Below, one piece after another: positions 1-7,267 of a DNA stretch of 9,795 nt. The stretch is from Egerieenecus sp048201975 (lineage in GTDB: Bacteria; Bacillota; Clostridia; Christensenellales; Aristaeellaceae). The notes below the pieces were generated by a model, which saw nothing but the letters and a program-made list of their open reading frames with translations, made no database searches and was not told the DNA's origin. Both the position numbers and the translations under genes were made by a program. Numbering within the stretch: the stretch's first letter is position 1; the number at the start of each line of letters is the position of its first letter. The stretch covers positions 1 to 9,795 of the forward strand of contig DBFBGQ010000108.1 in the NCBI GenBank assembly GCA_048201975.1, given 5' to 3'.

Positions 1-227
1 GCGTACACCCGCCCAAAATAGCTGTCGTCCTCGCCGCCCAGCACGGGCAGCAGGCCATATGCGCCGCTTTGCAGCGCATCCAGGCGCTGGGCATCCAGGT
101 GAAAGGTCAGCCCCAGCTCCGGCAGGGGCGCGTCGGTGGTGGATGCGGCGGTCTCCTCCGCAGCCGCGGCGCAGCCAAGCAGCATCACCGCGCAAAGCAT
201 CCACAGCAGGCAGCGTTTCATCATCAT
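1..227 (-). CDS. Lipoprotein of unknown function (N-terminal fragment, cut by window edge)
   Basis: The reading frame is open from position 227 to the window edge and gives 75 residues beginning MMMKRCLLWMLCAVMLLGC. This is a lipoprotein signal peptide: a charged K-R, a hydrophobic core, and an L-L-G-C lipobox with the lipidated cysteine at residue 19. The mature protein should therefore be anchored to the outer face of the membrane. A short Ala/Glu/Thr/Ser linker follows, then the start of a domain (LPELGLTFHLDAQRLDAL...) that I do not recognise. I chose the ATG at 227 because GGAGG at 239-235 sits 7 nt upstream. The in-frame ATG at 233 is only 1 nt from that site, and ATGs at 224 and 221 are also possible. 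The gene follows the VanW-family gene across 82 bp that contain a terminator, so it may depend on read-through or on a promoter I cannot see. Confidence 0.75.
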   Translation of the reverse strand, partial: MMMKRCLLWMLCAVMLLGCAAAAEETAASTTDAPLPELGLTFHLDAQRLDALQSGAYGLLPVLGGEDDSYFGRVY

Positions 228-262
228 GAGCATTCCTCCGTTCTCTGCATGGGGGTAATCGG

Positions 263-302
263 AAAAGGCGGCGAAAGACGGTATGCTCCGGCCTTCGCCG
301 CC
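263..302 (-). terminator. Intrinsic terminator after the VanW-family gene
   Basis: Read on the minus strand, GGCGGCGAA (302-294) pairs perfectly with TTCGCCGCC (275-267). A short inner helix (CCG/CGG) extends the stem, and TTTT (266-263) follows directly. The hairpin begins 7 nt after the TGA of the VanW-family gene. The T-run is short, so termination may be incomplete and allow some read-through into the lipoprotein gene. Confidence 0.6.
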
Positions 303-309
303 GATGTCA

Positions 310-2223
310 TCAGGGGACCTCTTCCTCGCGTGGCGTAACGCCAACGTAAATTTGCGCCTGTTTCGCCTTGTAGGTGTCCGTATAAAGCAGCTCCCGGGAG
401 ATCAGCACGTTATTTTCATAGGTGAGCCGGTAGCTTTCCACCACGTAGCCCTCCCGCGCCTTGCTGACCTGCTGCTCTTCGTCGGTGTAGGTCACGTAGG
501 TCTGATCCTTGTCCTCGATGTACTTGGCCTCCGTGGGCGCGGGGATCACCTCCACCGTTTCGCTCTCCAGCTCGTAGCGGATGTTCCCCAGGTCTTGCCC
601 ATAGATGGACACCGTGGCCACCAGGCGCTTGCTGTTGCTTGCGTCGCTCTCCACAGCGGCGGTAATGTAAATGTCATGATCCGTATTGTTCTTGAACACC
701 AGGTCAATTTTCCGTCCGCCGCTCCAATAAACGGTGGCGTCCTCGCCATAGGAGGCGTAGCCCACCGCGTCGGAATGCGGCTCCCGCTCCACGATCTCCA
801 TCCCGGCGGTCACCGCCGCCTGATAAACCGTGGTGCTGGCCTGGCACACGCCGCCGCCTATGCCCATGCGGCTCTCCCCGTAAGCGTACTCGACCGCCTC
901 ATAGAAGCCGTTTTTCACCGTGCGCTCGCCCACGATGTTGTTGAAGGAGAACTTCTCCCCGGGCTTGAGGATGGTGCCGCTGATCTGTTGGAAAGCGCGG
1001 CGGATGTTGTTGTTCCGGTTCTCGGTGCTCTTGTAATCAATGGGCGTCTGCGCTGTGGCGCGCAGCGTCAGGTTGACCTTCAGGTCCTCCACGGTAACGG
1101 AAGGTTCAATGGCCTGGGGAACAATCTCCACGTCCCCGCTCTCCATGGTGGACACCATGCGGTAAAGCTGTTCCTTCAGCGGCTCCGTATCCAGGTAGCG
1201 CCCCTTTACCTCCTGCTGGAAGGTGAAAGGATAGGACAGGCTGGGGTCAAAGGTCAGCAGCTGCGCATCCTGGGGCGCCCGGTACACGTTGTACTCAATA
1301 TCCTGCAGGATGCTGTCAATGATGCTGGTATCTCCGCTGGGCGTGGCGGTATAGGCTTCGAAGGGCGTTTCCTCCAGCGCCTCCATGGCCTCCTTGCGCT
1401 GATAGATGTCCCCGGTATGCCCTTGGCTCCAGGCCGCGTTCATGGCCTCGGTGATATCCGTGGTCATGCCCAGCTGATCCGCGGTGATCTCCGTTACCAG
1501 CTGGCCGCTGAAATATAGCCGCACCTTCCAGGCGCTGTTGCGGGCCTGGGCCTGGGTCTGCACGGCGGAAATGGCCTCTTCCGCGGTCATACCGCCCAGG
1601 TGAATGCCGTCCACATACACGCCCTGGCAGAAGACATTATCGTACGCCTGCACCGCGTTGGCCACCGCGGAGTACTGCAAATAGACATACCCGCCATACC
1701 CCAGGCCGGCCAGCAGCGCCACCGCCACCAGCATGGCCAGCCAGCGCCTCGGGCCGTGCCGCCGGGGCGGCCGGTTGCCTGCTCCCCGGTTGCCTGTCCC
1801 CCGGTTGCCTGCCTCCTTGGCTGGCTCGGGCGGAGTCTGCTGGTAATACCCCTGCGCGGGGTAGCCCAGCGGATTGCCATACATGTCCCGGGCCGGCTGC
1901 GCGCCGTTTCCCTCCCCGGACGCATACAAATTTCCCTGCTGGGCGGAGGCCTCCGGGCGGCGGAACCGCCCATCGTAGGCGGGTTGCACTCCCCCCTGAT
2001 AGCCATAGCGCGGGTCCGGCCCGCCAAAGCTGCCCCGCTCCATGCCATTGTTTCCCGGGCCAGCCGCGGCCGGTCCATATGAAGAAGCCGTTGTATCCTG
2101 GCGCTGCTGATACGCCATCGCCGCCGCGTCCATCACGCGGGAAGGCACCGCGGGCACCCGCTGCGCCCGGCGCTTGCGCTCGCCGTCCCCATTGCGGGGC
2201 GGCACATAGCCGTTTTGATACAC
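310..2223 (-). CDS. VanW-family membrane protein with peptidoglycan-binding-like and G5 domains
   Basis: The protein has 637 residues from GTG, or 639 from the ATG at 2229; the numbering here uses the ATG. Residues 1-160 form a low-complexity tail rich in Gly, Pro, Gln, Tyr and Arg. A basic stretch and one membrane helix follow at about 163-186, so the rest lies outside the cell. Residues 198-285 (VYVDGIHLGGMTAEEA) resemble the repeat found N-terminal to VanW domains, often called a peptidoglycan-binding type 4 domain. Residues 395-525 are the VanW domain, with LKPGEKFSFNNIVGERT and GIGGGVCQASTTVYQAA. Residues 550-632 look like a G5 domain. VanW proteins occur in some glycopeptide-resistance clusters but are mostly cell-surface proteins of unknown role, so resistance should not be inferred. 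The gene lies 43-49 bp after the PHP gene, probably in the ftsH operon, and ends at a terminator. Family is secure; function is not. Confidence 0.9.
   Translation of the reverse strand: MYQNGYVPPRNGDGERKRRAQRVPAVPSRVMDAAAMAYQQRQDTTASSYGPAAAGPGNNGMERGSFGGPDPRYGYQGGVQPAYDGRFRRPEASAQQGNLYASGEGNGAQPARDMYGNPLGYPAQGYYQQTPPEPAKEAGNRGTGNRGAGNRPPRRHGPRRWLAMLVAVALLAGLGYGGYVYLQYSAVANAVQAYDNVFCQGVYVDGIHLGGMTAEEAISAVQTQAQARNSAWKVRLYFSGQLVTEITADQLGMTTDITEAMNAAWSQGHTGDIYQRKEAMEALEETPFEAYTATPSGDTSIIDSILQDIEYNVYRAPQDAQLLTFDPSLSYPFTFQQEVKGRYLDTEPLKEQLYRMVSTMESGDVEIVPQAIEPSVTVEDLKVNLTLRATAQTPIDYKSTENRNNNIRRAFQQISGTILKPGEKFSFNNIVGERTVKNGFYEAVEYAYGESRMGIGGGVCQASTTVYQAAVTAGMEIVEREPHSDAVGYASYGEDATVYWSGGRKIDLVFKNNTDHDIYITAAVESDASNSKRLVATVSIYGQDLGNIRYELESETVEVIPAPTEAKYIEDKDQTYVTYTDEEQQVSKAREGYVVESYRLTYENNVLISRELLYTDTYKAKQAQIYVGVTPREEEVP
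1773..1817 (-). repeat. Three 15-bp tandem repeats encoding Gly-Asn-Arg units
   Basis: On the plus strand, GGTTGCCTG recurs at 1773, 1788 and 1803, each followed by a C-rich hexamer. On the coding strand this gives Gly-Asn-Arg three times (residues 141-153), just before the basic stretch and membrane helix of the VanW-family protein. The array keeps the frame, so copy-number change would alter tail length without breaking the gene. Confidence 0.75.
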
Positions 2224-2229
2224 GCCCAT

Positions 2230-2237
2230 CCTCCTTT
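2230..2237 (-). promoter_or_regulatory. Ribosome binding site that favours a GTG start for the VanW-family gene
   Basis: AAAGGAGG directly abuts an in-frame ATG (2229-2227), leaving no spacer. The in-frame GTG two codons later (2223-2221) has a 6-nt spacer. Spacing of about 5-9 nt is usual, so GTG is the more likely start and the protein would begin M-Y-Q-N-G. Confidence 0.6.
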
Positions 2238-2272
2238 CCAGCTTTTCTTGTCAAGGGCGGTGACGCCCGTAT

Positions 2273-3106
2273 TTATTCGTCCGTATCCATGCGCGCCAGT
2301 AGCGCGTGAACATCTTCCTCCGCCCGGCGCCACAGCGGGACCATTGCGCCCAACTGTCCGTGGCGGTCGGGCCGGGGGGTGTGGAAGTCGCTTCCTCCCG
2401 TCACCAGCAGTCCCAGGCTCCGCGTCTGCCGCTCCAGCGCCGCGTAACCACGGGCCGCCTGCGCGGGATGGAACACCTCCACCCCTTGCAGCCCCTGGTC
2501 CCGCCACCGGCGCAGCAGCACGGGCACCGCCGTTTCCTCCACCGGCAAAAGCGCCGGATGCGCCAGCACCGGCGTTACGCCGCAACGGTTCATAAGTTCC
2601 AGCGCCTCCCGCATGCCAAGGCGTTCCCCCGGCACATAGGCGGGCGCGCCTTCGGCCAGGAAACGGTCAAAGGCCTCCTGCACCGTGGCAACCCAGCCGC
2701 GCTCCACCATGGCGCGGGCGATGTGCGCCCGGCCTACGGTGCCCTGCCGCTGCAGGGAAGCCGGCGTCAGAGGATACCCCAGCGCCTCCAGCCGGCGGCA
2801 AATCTGCCCGGCGCGCTTTTCCCGCGCCTGCGCCAGCTCCGCCAGGCGGACCCGCAGGGGCTCCGCCCGCCGTCCAGCGCCATAGCCCAGCAGATGCAGG
2901 CTGGGCATATCCCGCAGGCTCAGCTCCACGCCGGGGAGCACCCGCAGGGGGAGCTGCAACCCCGACAGCGCCTCCGCGCCGCCCAGCGCATCATGATCGG
3001 TGATGGCGATCACTTCCAGCCCTCGCTCCGCCGCAGCCTCCGCCACCTCCCGTGGCGTCCAGACCCCATCGCTGAAGGTGGTGTGGATGTGGAGATCCGC
3101 CTTCAC
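2273..3106 (-). CDS. PHP-domain phosphoesterase (RNase AM/TrpH-like family)
   Basis: This 277-residue protein is a full-length PHP-domain metal-dependent phosphoesterase, probably cytoplasmic because no signal peptide is seen. Metal-ligand motifs appear in the usual order: DLHIHT (H6, H8), FSDG (D13), ITDHD (H38), GVELS (E61), HLLGY (H71), GRAHIAR (H128), LAHP (H183), EVFH (H213) and GSDFH (D240, H242). The layout matches the YciV/TrpH group. E. coli YciV (Rnm, RNase AM) is a 5'-3' exonuclease that matures rRNA 5' ends, and others in the family act on small nucleotides such as 3',5'-bisphosphonucleosides. The substrate here is inferred only from the family. The GTG start is fixed because DLHIHT begins at residue 4. 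It overlaps the ftsH stop as GTGA and has only a weak ribosome binding site, which suggests translation coupled to ftsH. Confidence 0.9.
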   Translation of the reverse strand: MKADLHIHTTFSDGVWTPREVAEAAAERGLEVIAITDHDALGGAEALSGLQLPLRVLPGVELSLRDMPSLHLLGYGAGRRAEPLRVRLAELAQAREKRAGQICRRLEALGYPLTPASLQRQGTVGRAHIARAMVERGWVATVQEAFDRFLAEGAPAYVPGERLGMREALELMNRCGVTPVLAHPALLPVEETAVPVLLRRWRDQGLQGVEVFHPAQAARGYAALERQTRSLGLLVTGGSDFHTPRPDRHGQLGAMVPLWRRAEEDVHALLARMDTDE

Positions 3107-5118
3107 ACCTGATCGCCGCCGGAGCCGCCCAGGAAAATGCCGTCAGGTATCTCCGGCTTTTCCGGCGGAATCACCGTTTTTTTCTCCTGGGGAGGAATCG
3201 TGGGGGCAGGCTGAGGTTTCTCCTTGGCCGCCTCCTCCGCCGGAGGGAGCTCCTGGCCGGACATCAGGGCCACAAACTCCCGCCGGTTCAGCGTCTCCCG
3301 CTGCAGCAGGGCGTCCACCAGCGTGTCCAGCTCCTTGCGGTGATCCTCCAGGAGCTTGACCGCCCGGTCATAGCACCGGGCCAGCAGACGCTTCACCTCT
3401 CGGTCAATCTGCGCAGCCACTTCCTCGCTATAGGCCCGGGACTGGCCGAACTCCATGCCCACAAAGACCTCCTGGTCGTTGGCCAGGTACACCGTGCCGA
3501 TTTCCTCGCTCATGCCGTACATGGTCACCATGCGCCGGCAAAGCTCGGTGGCGCGCTTCAGGTCGGAGGAGGAGCCGGTATAGATTTCTCCCAGCCCCAC
3601 CTTTTCCGCCGCATGGCCGCCCAGGCACATGCAGACCTGGTCCAGCATCTGGCTGCGGCTCATGTTGTCGTGCTCCTCTCCCGGCAGGGACAGCGTGTGA
3701 CCCGCCGCCTGCCCCCGGGGCACGATGGTGATCAGATGCACTTCGTCGCAGCCGGGGAGCAGATGCCCCACAATGGCATGCCCGCCCTCGTGGCAGGCCA
3801 CCAGCCGCTTGTCCTTCTCGCTGACCTTGTGGCTGCGCTTCTCCGGGCCCATCTGCACCCGGGCGATGGCGTCCACCAGCAACTGCTGGGTAATCTCCGG
3901 CTTGCGTCCCCGCGCCGCAAGGATCGCCGCCTCGTTCATCACATTCTCCAGCTCCGCGCCGGTGGAGAAGGGCATGCGCTTGGCCACGTTGTCCAGGTCC
4001 ACGTCCGCGGCCAGCTTCTTGCCCTTGCTATGCACCTTCAGGATGGCCACCCGGCCCGCCTGATCGGGGTAGTTCACCGTCACCTGCCGGTCGAAGCGGC
4101 CGGGGCGCAGCAACGCGGGGTCCAGGATATCCCGGCGGTTGGTGGCCGCCATGACAATGACGCCCTCGTTGATGTCGAAGCCGTCCATTTCCACCAGCAG
4201 CTGATTCAGCGTCTGCTCCCGCTCGTCATGGCCGCCGCCCAGGCCCGCGCCACGATGCCGGCCCACCGCGTCGATCTCGTCGATGAACACGATGGAGGGC
4301 GCCGCTTTCTTCGCCTGGTCAAACATGTCCCGCACGCGGCTGGCGCCCACGCCCACAAACATTTCCACAAAGTCGGAGCCGGAAATGGAGAAGAAAGGCA
4401 CGTTGGCCTCCCCGGCCACGGCCTTGGCCAGCAGGGTTTTCCCCGTGCCGGGAGGTCCCACCAGCAACACACCCTTGGGAATGCGCGCGCCCATGGCCAG
4501 GTAGTTTTTCGGATTGCGCAGGAAGTCCACCATTTCCTGGAGCTCTTCCTTTTCCTCGTCGGCGCCCGCCACATCGGCAAAGGTAACCTTGTTGCGTCCG
4601 GGCTCGGACATGCGCGCCCGGCTTTTGCCAAAGTTCATCACCTTGCTGTTCCCGCCGGTCTGGGAACGCATCAGCAAATACCACAGCCCGACAAACAGCA
4701 GCGTGGTCACAATAAAGGGCAGGAAACTCAGCCACCAGGGCGTTTCCACCGGCGGCAGATAGGAAATGGTGAAGCTCAGGTCGCTCACCGAGACCTCGTC
4801 CAGGCTTTTCCCTTCCTTTGCCGCCTGCATCTGCCGGACGGTCAACAGGAAATCGTCGCCAATGGTGGTCTCAAAGTCATAACGCTGGTCCGGGAATTGG
4901 GAGGCTGGAATGCTGGAATCCTTCACCAGGCCCACCAGCTCGTTATCCCGTATGGCCACCTGCGCCACCTGATCGTTGGCGATCATCTCCAGCAGCGTCG
5001 AATATTCTATGCGCCTGCTGACATTGGACATCATGCCGCCGTTCAGCATCAAGGCCAACAGGATCAGCACCACCAGCACGGTGGCATAACCCATAAAGCC
5101 CCTGGATGACTTCTTCAA
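3103..5118 (-). CDS. ftsH: ATP-dependent zinc metalloprotease FtsH
   Basis: FtsH is a membrane-anchored hexameric AAA+ protease that pulls out and degrades misfolded membrane proteins and regulatory substrates. The 671 residues show every expected part: a membrane helix at about 10-28, an exported domain to about 125, and a second helix at about 130-150. The AAA+ module has Walker A GPPGTGKT (221-228), the FVG pore loop (254-256), Walker B VFIDEID (277-283), and a second region of homology with likely arginine fingers R338 and R341. The peptidase has HEGGH (443-447), where the family more often has HEAGH, and the probable third zinc ligand D519 in SSSDLKRAT. A Pro/Glu/Lys-rich tail covers 622-671. 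The start is TTG, with AAGGAGG 8 nt upstream and an in-frame TGA a few codons further up. The gene has its own promoter and is followed by the PHP and VanW-family genes. Confidence 0.98.
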   Translation of the reverse strand: MKKSSRGFMGYATVLVVLILLALMLNGGMMSNVSRRIEYSTLLEMIANDQVAQVAIRDNELVGLVKDSSIPASQFPDQRYDFETTIGDDFLLTVRQMQAAKEGKSLDEVSVSDLSFTISYLPPVETPWWLSFLPFIVTTLLFVGLWYLLMRSQTGGNSKVMNFGKSRARMSEPGRNKVTFADVAGADEEKEELQEMVDFLRNPKNYLAMGARIPKGVLLVGPPGTGKTLLAKAVAGEANVPFFSISGSDFVEMFVGVGASRVRDMFDQAKKAAPSIVFIDEIDAVGRHRGAGLGGGHDEREQTLNQLLVEMDGFDINEGVIVMAATNRRDILDPALLRPGRFDRQVTVNYPDQAGRVAILKVHSKGKKLAADVDLDNVAKRMPFSTGAELENVMNEAAILAARGRKPEITQQLLVDAIARVQMGPEKRSHKVSEKDKRLVACHEGGHAIVGHLLPGCDEVHLITIVPRGQAAGHTLSLPGEEHDNMSRSQMLDQVCMCLGGHAAEKVGLGEIYTGSSSDLKRATELCRRMVTMYGMSEEIGTVYLANDQEVFVGMEFGQSRAYSEEVAAQIDREVKRLLARCYDRAVKLLEDHRKELDTLVDALLQRETLNRREFVALMSGQELPPAEEAAKEKPQPAPTIPPQEKKTVIPPEKPEIPDGIFLGGSGGDQV

Positions 5119-5126
5119 AATCGGAG

Positions 5127-5133
5127 CCTCCTT
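5127..5133 (-). promoter_or_regulatory. Ribosome binding site fixing the TTG start of ftsH
   Basis: AAGGAGG lies 8 nt upstream of TTG (5118-5116). No ATG or GTG lies between this site and the coding region. The next in-frame ATG is codon 9, within the first membrane segment. Confidence 0.8.
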
Positions 5134-5153
5134 AAATCGTCAATTCAAGTGCC

Positions 5154-5183
5154 ATTATAACACACCGGCCCCATGAAATGCAA
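5154..5183 (-). promoter_or_regulatory. Extended -10 promoter for the ftsH operon
   Basis: On the minus strand there is a perfect TATAAT (5159-5154), preceded by TGT, which gives the extended -10 form TGnTATAAT. The best -35 candidate is TTGCAT (5183-5178) at 18 bp, which is only a half match; the extended -10 may compensate. Transcription should start near 5147, leaving a leader of about 28 nt before the TTG of ftsH. I see no CtsR- or HrcA-type heat-shock operator around it. Confidence 0.75.
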
Positions 5184-5214
5184 ACCGGGAAACGCCTGTT
5201 TCGGCGCTTCCCGG
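5182..5214 (-). terminator. Hairpin terminator after hpt
   Basis: On the minus strand, CCGGGAAGCGCC (5214-5203) pairs with GGCGTTTCCCGG (5196-5185) over 12 bp with one G-T wobble and a 6-nt loop. TTTGCATTT follows, a weak T-tract. The stem is strong, but the tail overlaps the -35 region of the ftsH promoter. It probably ends tilS–hpt transcripts at least in part. Confidence 0.65.
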
Positions 5215-5298
5215 GTCAAAAAACGTGTAAACTTTTCTGGCGGCGCGCCCTGGCCCAGGCAGCGGCAAGCGCCGTCTGCCCCCGGCTCCGCTTCGCCC
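5215..5298 (-). other. hpt 3' untranslated stretch with a second hairpin
   Basis: This is non-coding sequence between the hpt stop and its terminator. It holds a smaller imperfect hairpin (5280-5258, GGCAG-CGGC with GCCG-CTGCC, one bulged A). A T6 run at 5223-5218 is too far from that hairpin to make it a standard terminator. I see no other element. Confidence 0.4.
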
Positions 5299-5859
5299 TT
5301 ACTCGCCCCCGTAAATGCGGGGCTGCAGCACGCCGATATCCGGCAGATTCCGGTACTTCTCATCATAGTCCAGGCCATAGCCCACCACAAACTCGTCCGG
5401 AATGGTAAAGCAAAAGTAATCCGCTTTCAGCTCCACCCGGCGGCGGGCCGGCTTGTCCAGCAGCGTCACGATGCGGATGGACGCCGCTCCCCGGTCCTTC
5501 AGGTATTGCTTGAGGTAATTCAGTGTCATGCCGGAGTCCACGATGTCCTCCACAATCATCACGTCCTTGCCCGTGATGTCCCGGTTCAGGTCCTTGAGCA
5601 CCTGCACCACGCCCGATGTCTTCGTGGCGCTGCCATAGCTGGAAATCGCCATGAATTCCGTGGTCAGCGGCAGGTCAATTTCACGGATCAGGTCGCTGTA
5701 GAACACCACCGCGCCTTTCAGAATGCCGATGAGCACCGGCTCCTTGCCCGCATAATCCGCGGTAATCCGCGCCCCCAGGGCCTTCACCGCCGCCTGAATC
5801 TCCTCCCGGGTCACCAGTACCTTCACCAAGTCCTGATACATTTTCGCGTCCCGTTCCAT
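5299..5859 (-). CDS. hpt: Hypoxanthine phosphoribosyltransferase
   Basis: This cytoplasmic purine-salvage enzyme joins hypoxanthine, and often guanine, to PRPP to make IMP or GMP. Its 186 residues are the usual bacterial length. Visible motifs are the LKG loop (48-50), the SYGSATKTSG flexible loop (about 74-83), the PRPP-binding MIVEDIVDSGMTL (101-113, with acidic E104-D105), the purine-site DKPARR (135-140) and VVGYGLDYDEKYRNLP (158-173). The ATG at 5859 has an AGGAG site 7 nt upstream, and 21 bp separate it from the tilS stop, so the two genes should be co-transcribed. tilS–hpt–ftsH is a conserved order in Firmicutes. In Bacillus and Listeria, TilS and HprT have been reported to act together on ftsH expression, but nothing in this sequence tests whether that holds here. 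Confidence 0.97.
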   Translation of the reverse strand: MERDAKMYQDLVKVLVTREEIQAAVKALGARITADYAGKEPVLIGILKGAVVFYSDLIREIDLPLTTEFMAISSYGSATKTSGVVQVLKDLNRDITGKDVMIVEDIVDSGMTLNYLKQYLKDRGAASIRIVTLLDKPARRRVELKADYFCFTIPDEFVVGYGLDYDEKYRNLPDIGVLQPRIYGGE

Positions 5860-5880
5860 GTCGTTGCTCCTCTCCCCATG

Positions 5881-7242
5881 TCAGCCGTCCAGCCAGGGCA
5901 GATATCCGTCCCAGCGCAGCATCCATAAATGTTTGTTTTCGTCAAGGGGCGGCAAATTTCCTGCCGTTACCCCCGCGATCAGCAGCGCCTCCCCGCCGCG
6001 GCACACCATGGGCACCCGGTCCCGGAAGGCCGCGTCCACCTTGCGGTCGATCAGCACATCCTGCACCCGCTTTGCGCCGCCGCCCCCAAAAGGTCGCAGC
6101 CAATCCCCTGTGCGCCGAAAACGCAGCACGCACCCCCGCAGCGCTTCCTCCGGCACGGCCTGCATCCGCTTGCCATCCCCCGTGCCGTCCCCCCGCCGCC
6201 AGGGAAGCACGCGCAATTCCACCAGGCCCAGGGCATAGCGCCCCTCCTCCGCCCGCAGAGGGATCTCGGCCCACCGCGGAGGCTCGGGAGGCGTAGCGTG
6301 CGCAAAGCGGTACCCCCGCTCGCCATGCCAGCCGCCGGGCAGGTTGCATCTTCCCCCCTGCGGACCCGTCAACACCCGCATCCACGCGGCGGTCTGCTCC
6401 GCGTTCAGCCCCGCCTCTCCCGGCGCCAGGCTGCGCCACCACCGCCGCAGCACCCTCGCCTGCATGGCCGGATGCAGCGCCGTCAGCCCTGCCAGCGGCA
6501 GCGCACGCCAGCCCCGATCCTGCCGCTGCAAAAACTGCCCGGCCATTTCCTCCAGCATGGACTGTTCCTGCGCCTGGAGCCGGGCCGCCTCCGCCATTCG
6601 GGCCGCTGCCCCCGGCGCCAGGGCCTCCAGCGCAGGCATGACCTCCAGCCGCAGGCGGTTGCGCAGACACATGGGCGCGGCGTTGGTGCTGTCCTCCCGC
6701 CAGGATTCCCCAGCCTGGGCAAGCGCCTCCCGAAGGGATGCCCGCCCCACATTCAGCAGCGGCCGGACCAGGGTCAGGCCTTCGCTTTGCCGCAGCGGCC
6801 GCATGCCCGCCATACCCACCGGACCGCAGCCCCGCAGCAGATGCTCCAGCAGGGTCTCCGCCTGATCGTCCCGGTGATGCGCCAGCGCGATCACCGAGCA
6901 ATTCTGCTCCCTGGCCATGGCCGCCAGCGCCTGATAGCGCGCCTCCCGGGCCCAGGTTTCCCCTGCCTGTGCCGGCGGGGACAGGCGAAGGCAGGCGCAC
7001 GGCAGCTCCAGGCGACGGCACAGCGACTCCACAAAGGCTTGATCCCCGTCGCTCTCCTCCCCCCGCAGGCCATGGTTCACATGCGCGGCACACAGCCGCC
7101 AGCCCTCCTGCTGCCGCAGGCGGCACAGCGCCCACGCCAGCGCCACGGAATCCGCGCCTCCGGACAGGGCAATGAGTACCCCCTGACCCGCCAGCGGGCG
7201 CATTTGCCGGGAAACCTCCTGGCAAAGGTATTCCAGGGTCAT
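5881..7242 (-). CDS. tilS: tRNA(Ile)-lysidine synthetase
   Basis: TilS uses ATP and lysine to convert C34 of the CAT-anticodon isoleucine tRNA to lysidine, so that it reads AUA codons. The 453-residue protein has the PP-loop SGGADS (27-32), VNHGLRGEESDGD (55-67), AHHRDDQAET (121-130), the RGCGPVGMAGM segment (137-147) and EDSTNAAPMCLRNRLR (183-198). A long helical linker follows, then the C-terminal TilS domain (about 370-415, with RTGDWLRPFGGGGAKRVQDV). The length and both domains are normal for the family. The ATG at 7242 has GGGAGG 9 nt upstream. The gene begins only about 25 bp after a terminator that follows the upstream membrane-protein gene, and I see no clear promoter of its own, so it may rely on read-through. 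It lies 21 bp before hpt. Confidence 0.96.
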   Translation of the reverse strand: MTLEYLCQEVSRQMRPLAGQGVLIALSGGADSVALAWALCRLRQQEGWRLCAAHVNHGLRGEESDGDQAFVESLCRRLELPCACLRLSPPAQAGETWAREARYQALAAMAREQNCSVIALAHHRDDQAETLLEHLLRGCGPVGMAGMRPLRQSEGLTLVRPLLNVGRASLREALAQAGESWREDSTNAAPMCLRNRLRLEVMPALEALAPGAAARMAEAARLQAQEQSMLEEMAGQFLQRQDRGWRALPLAGLTALHPAMQARVLRRWWRSLAPGEAGLNAEQTAAWMRVLTGPQGGRCNLPGGWHGERGYRFAHATPPEPPRWAEIPLRAEEGRYALGLVELRVLPWRRGDGTGDGKRMQAVPEEALRGCVLRFRRTGDWLRPFGGGGAKRVQDVLIDRKVDAAFRDRVPMVCRGGEALLIAGVTAGNLPPLDENKHLWMLRWDGYLPWLDG

Positions 7243-7267
7243 GGTTCATCGCCTCCCGCCAGGATAG

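Noticed and set aside
283..1518. Long open frame on the plus strand opposite the VanW-family gene
   Set aside because: It is antisense to a gene with clear VanW and G5 domains. Its product is rich in His, Leu, Val and Gly with no recognisable motif, as expected from the mirror of GC-rich codons.
310..2223. Glycopeptide resistance determinant
   Set aside because: A VanW domain alone does not confer resistance, and no vanHAX-type ligase or dehydrogenase genes or regulators are present in the window.
2255..2268. Hairpin (GGGCG/CGCCC) between the PHP and VanW-family genes, and a TTGACA just after it on the minus strand
   Set aside because: The 5-bp stem lacks a T-tract, and the TTGACA has no -10 at a workable distance because the ribosome binding site falls there. 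Co-transcription with ftsH is simpler.
3340..5109. 589-codon open frame on the plus strand opposite ftsH
   Set aside because: The opposite strand carries complete FtsH with all catalytic motifs. The plus-strand product is His/Gln/Leu-rich with no domain, and I see no ribosome binding site that would support it.
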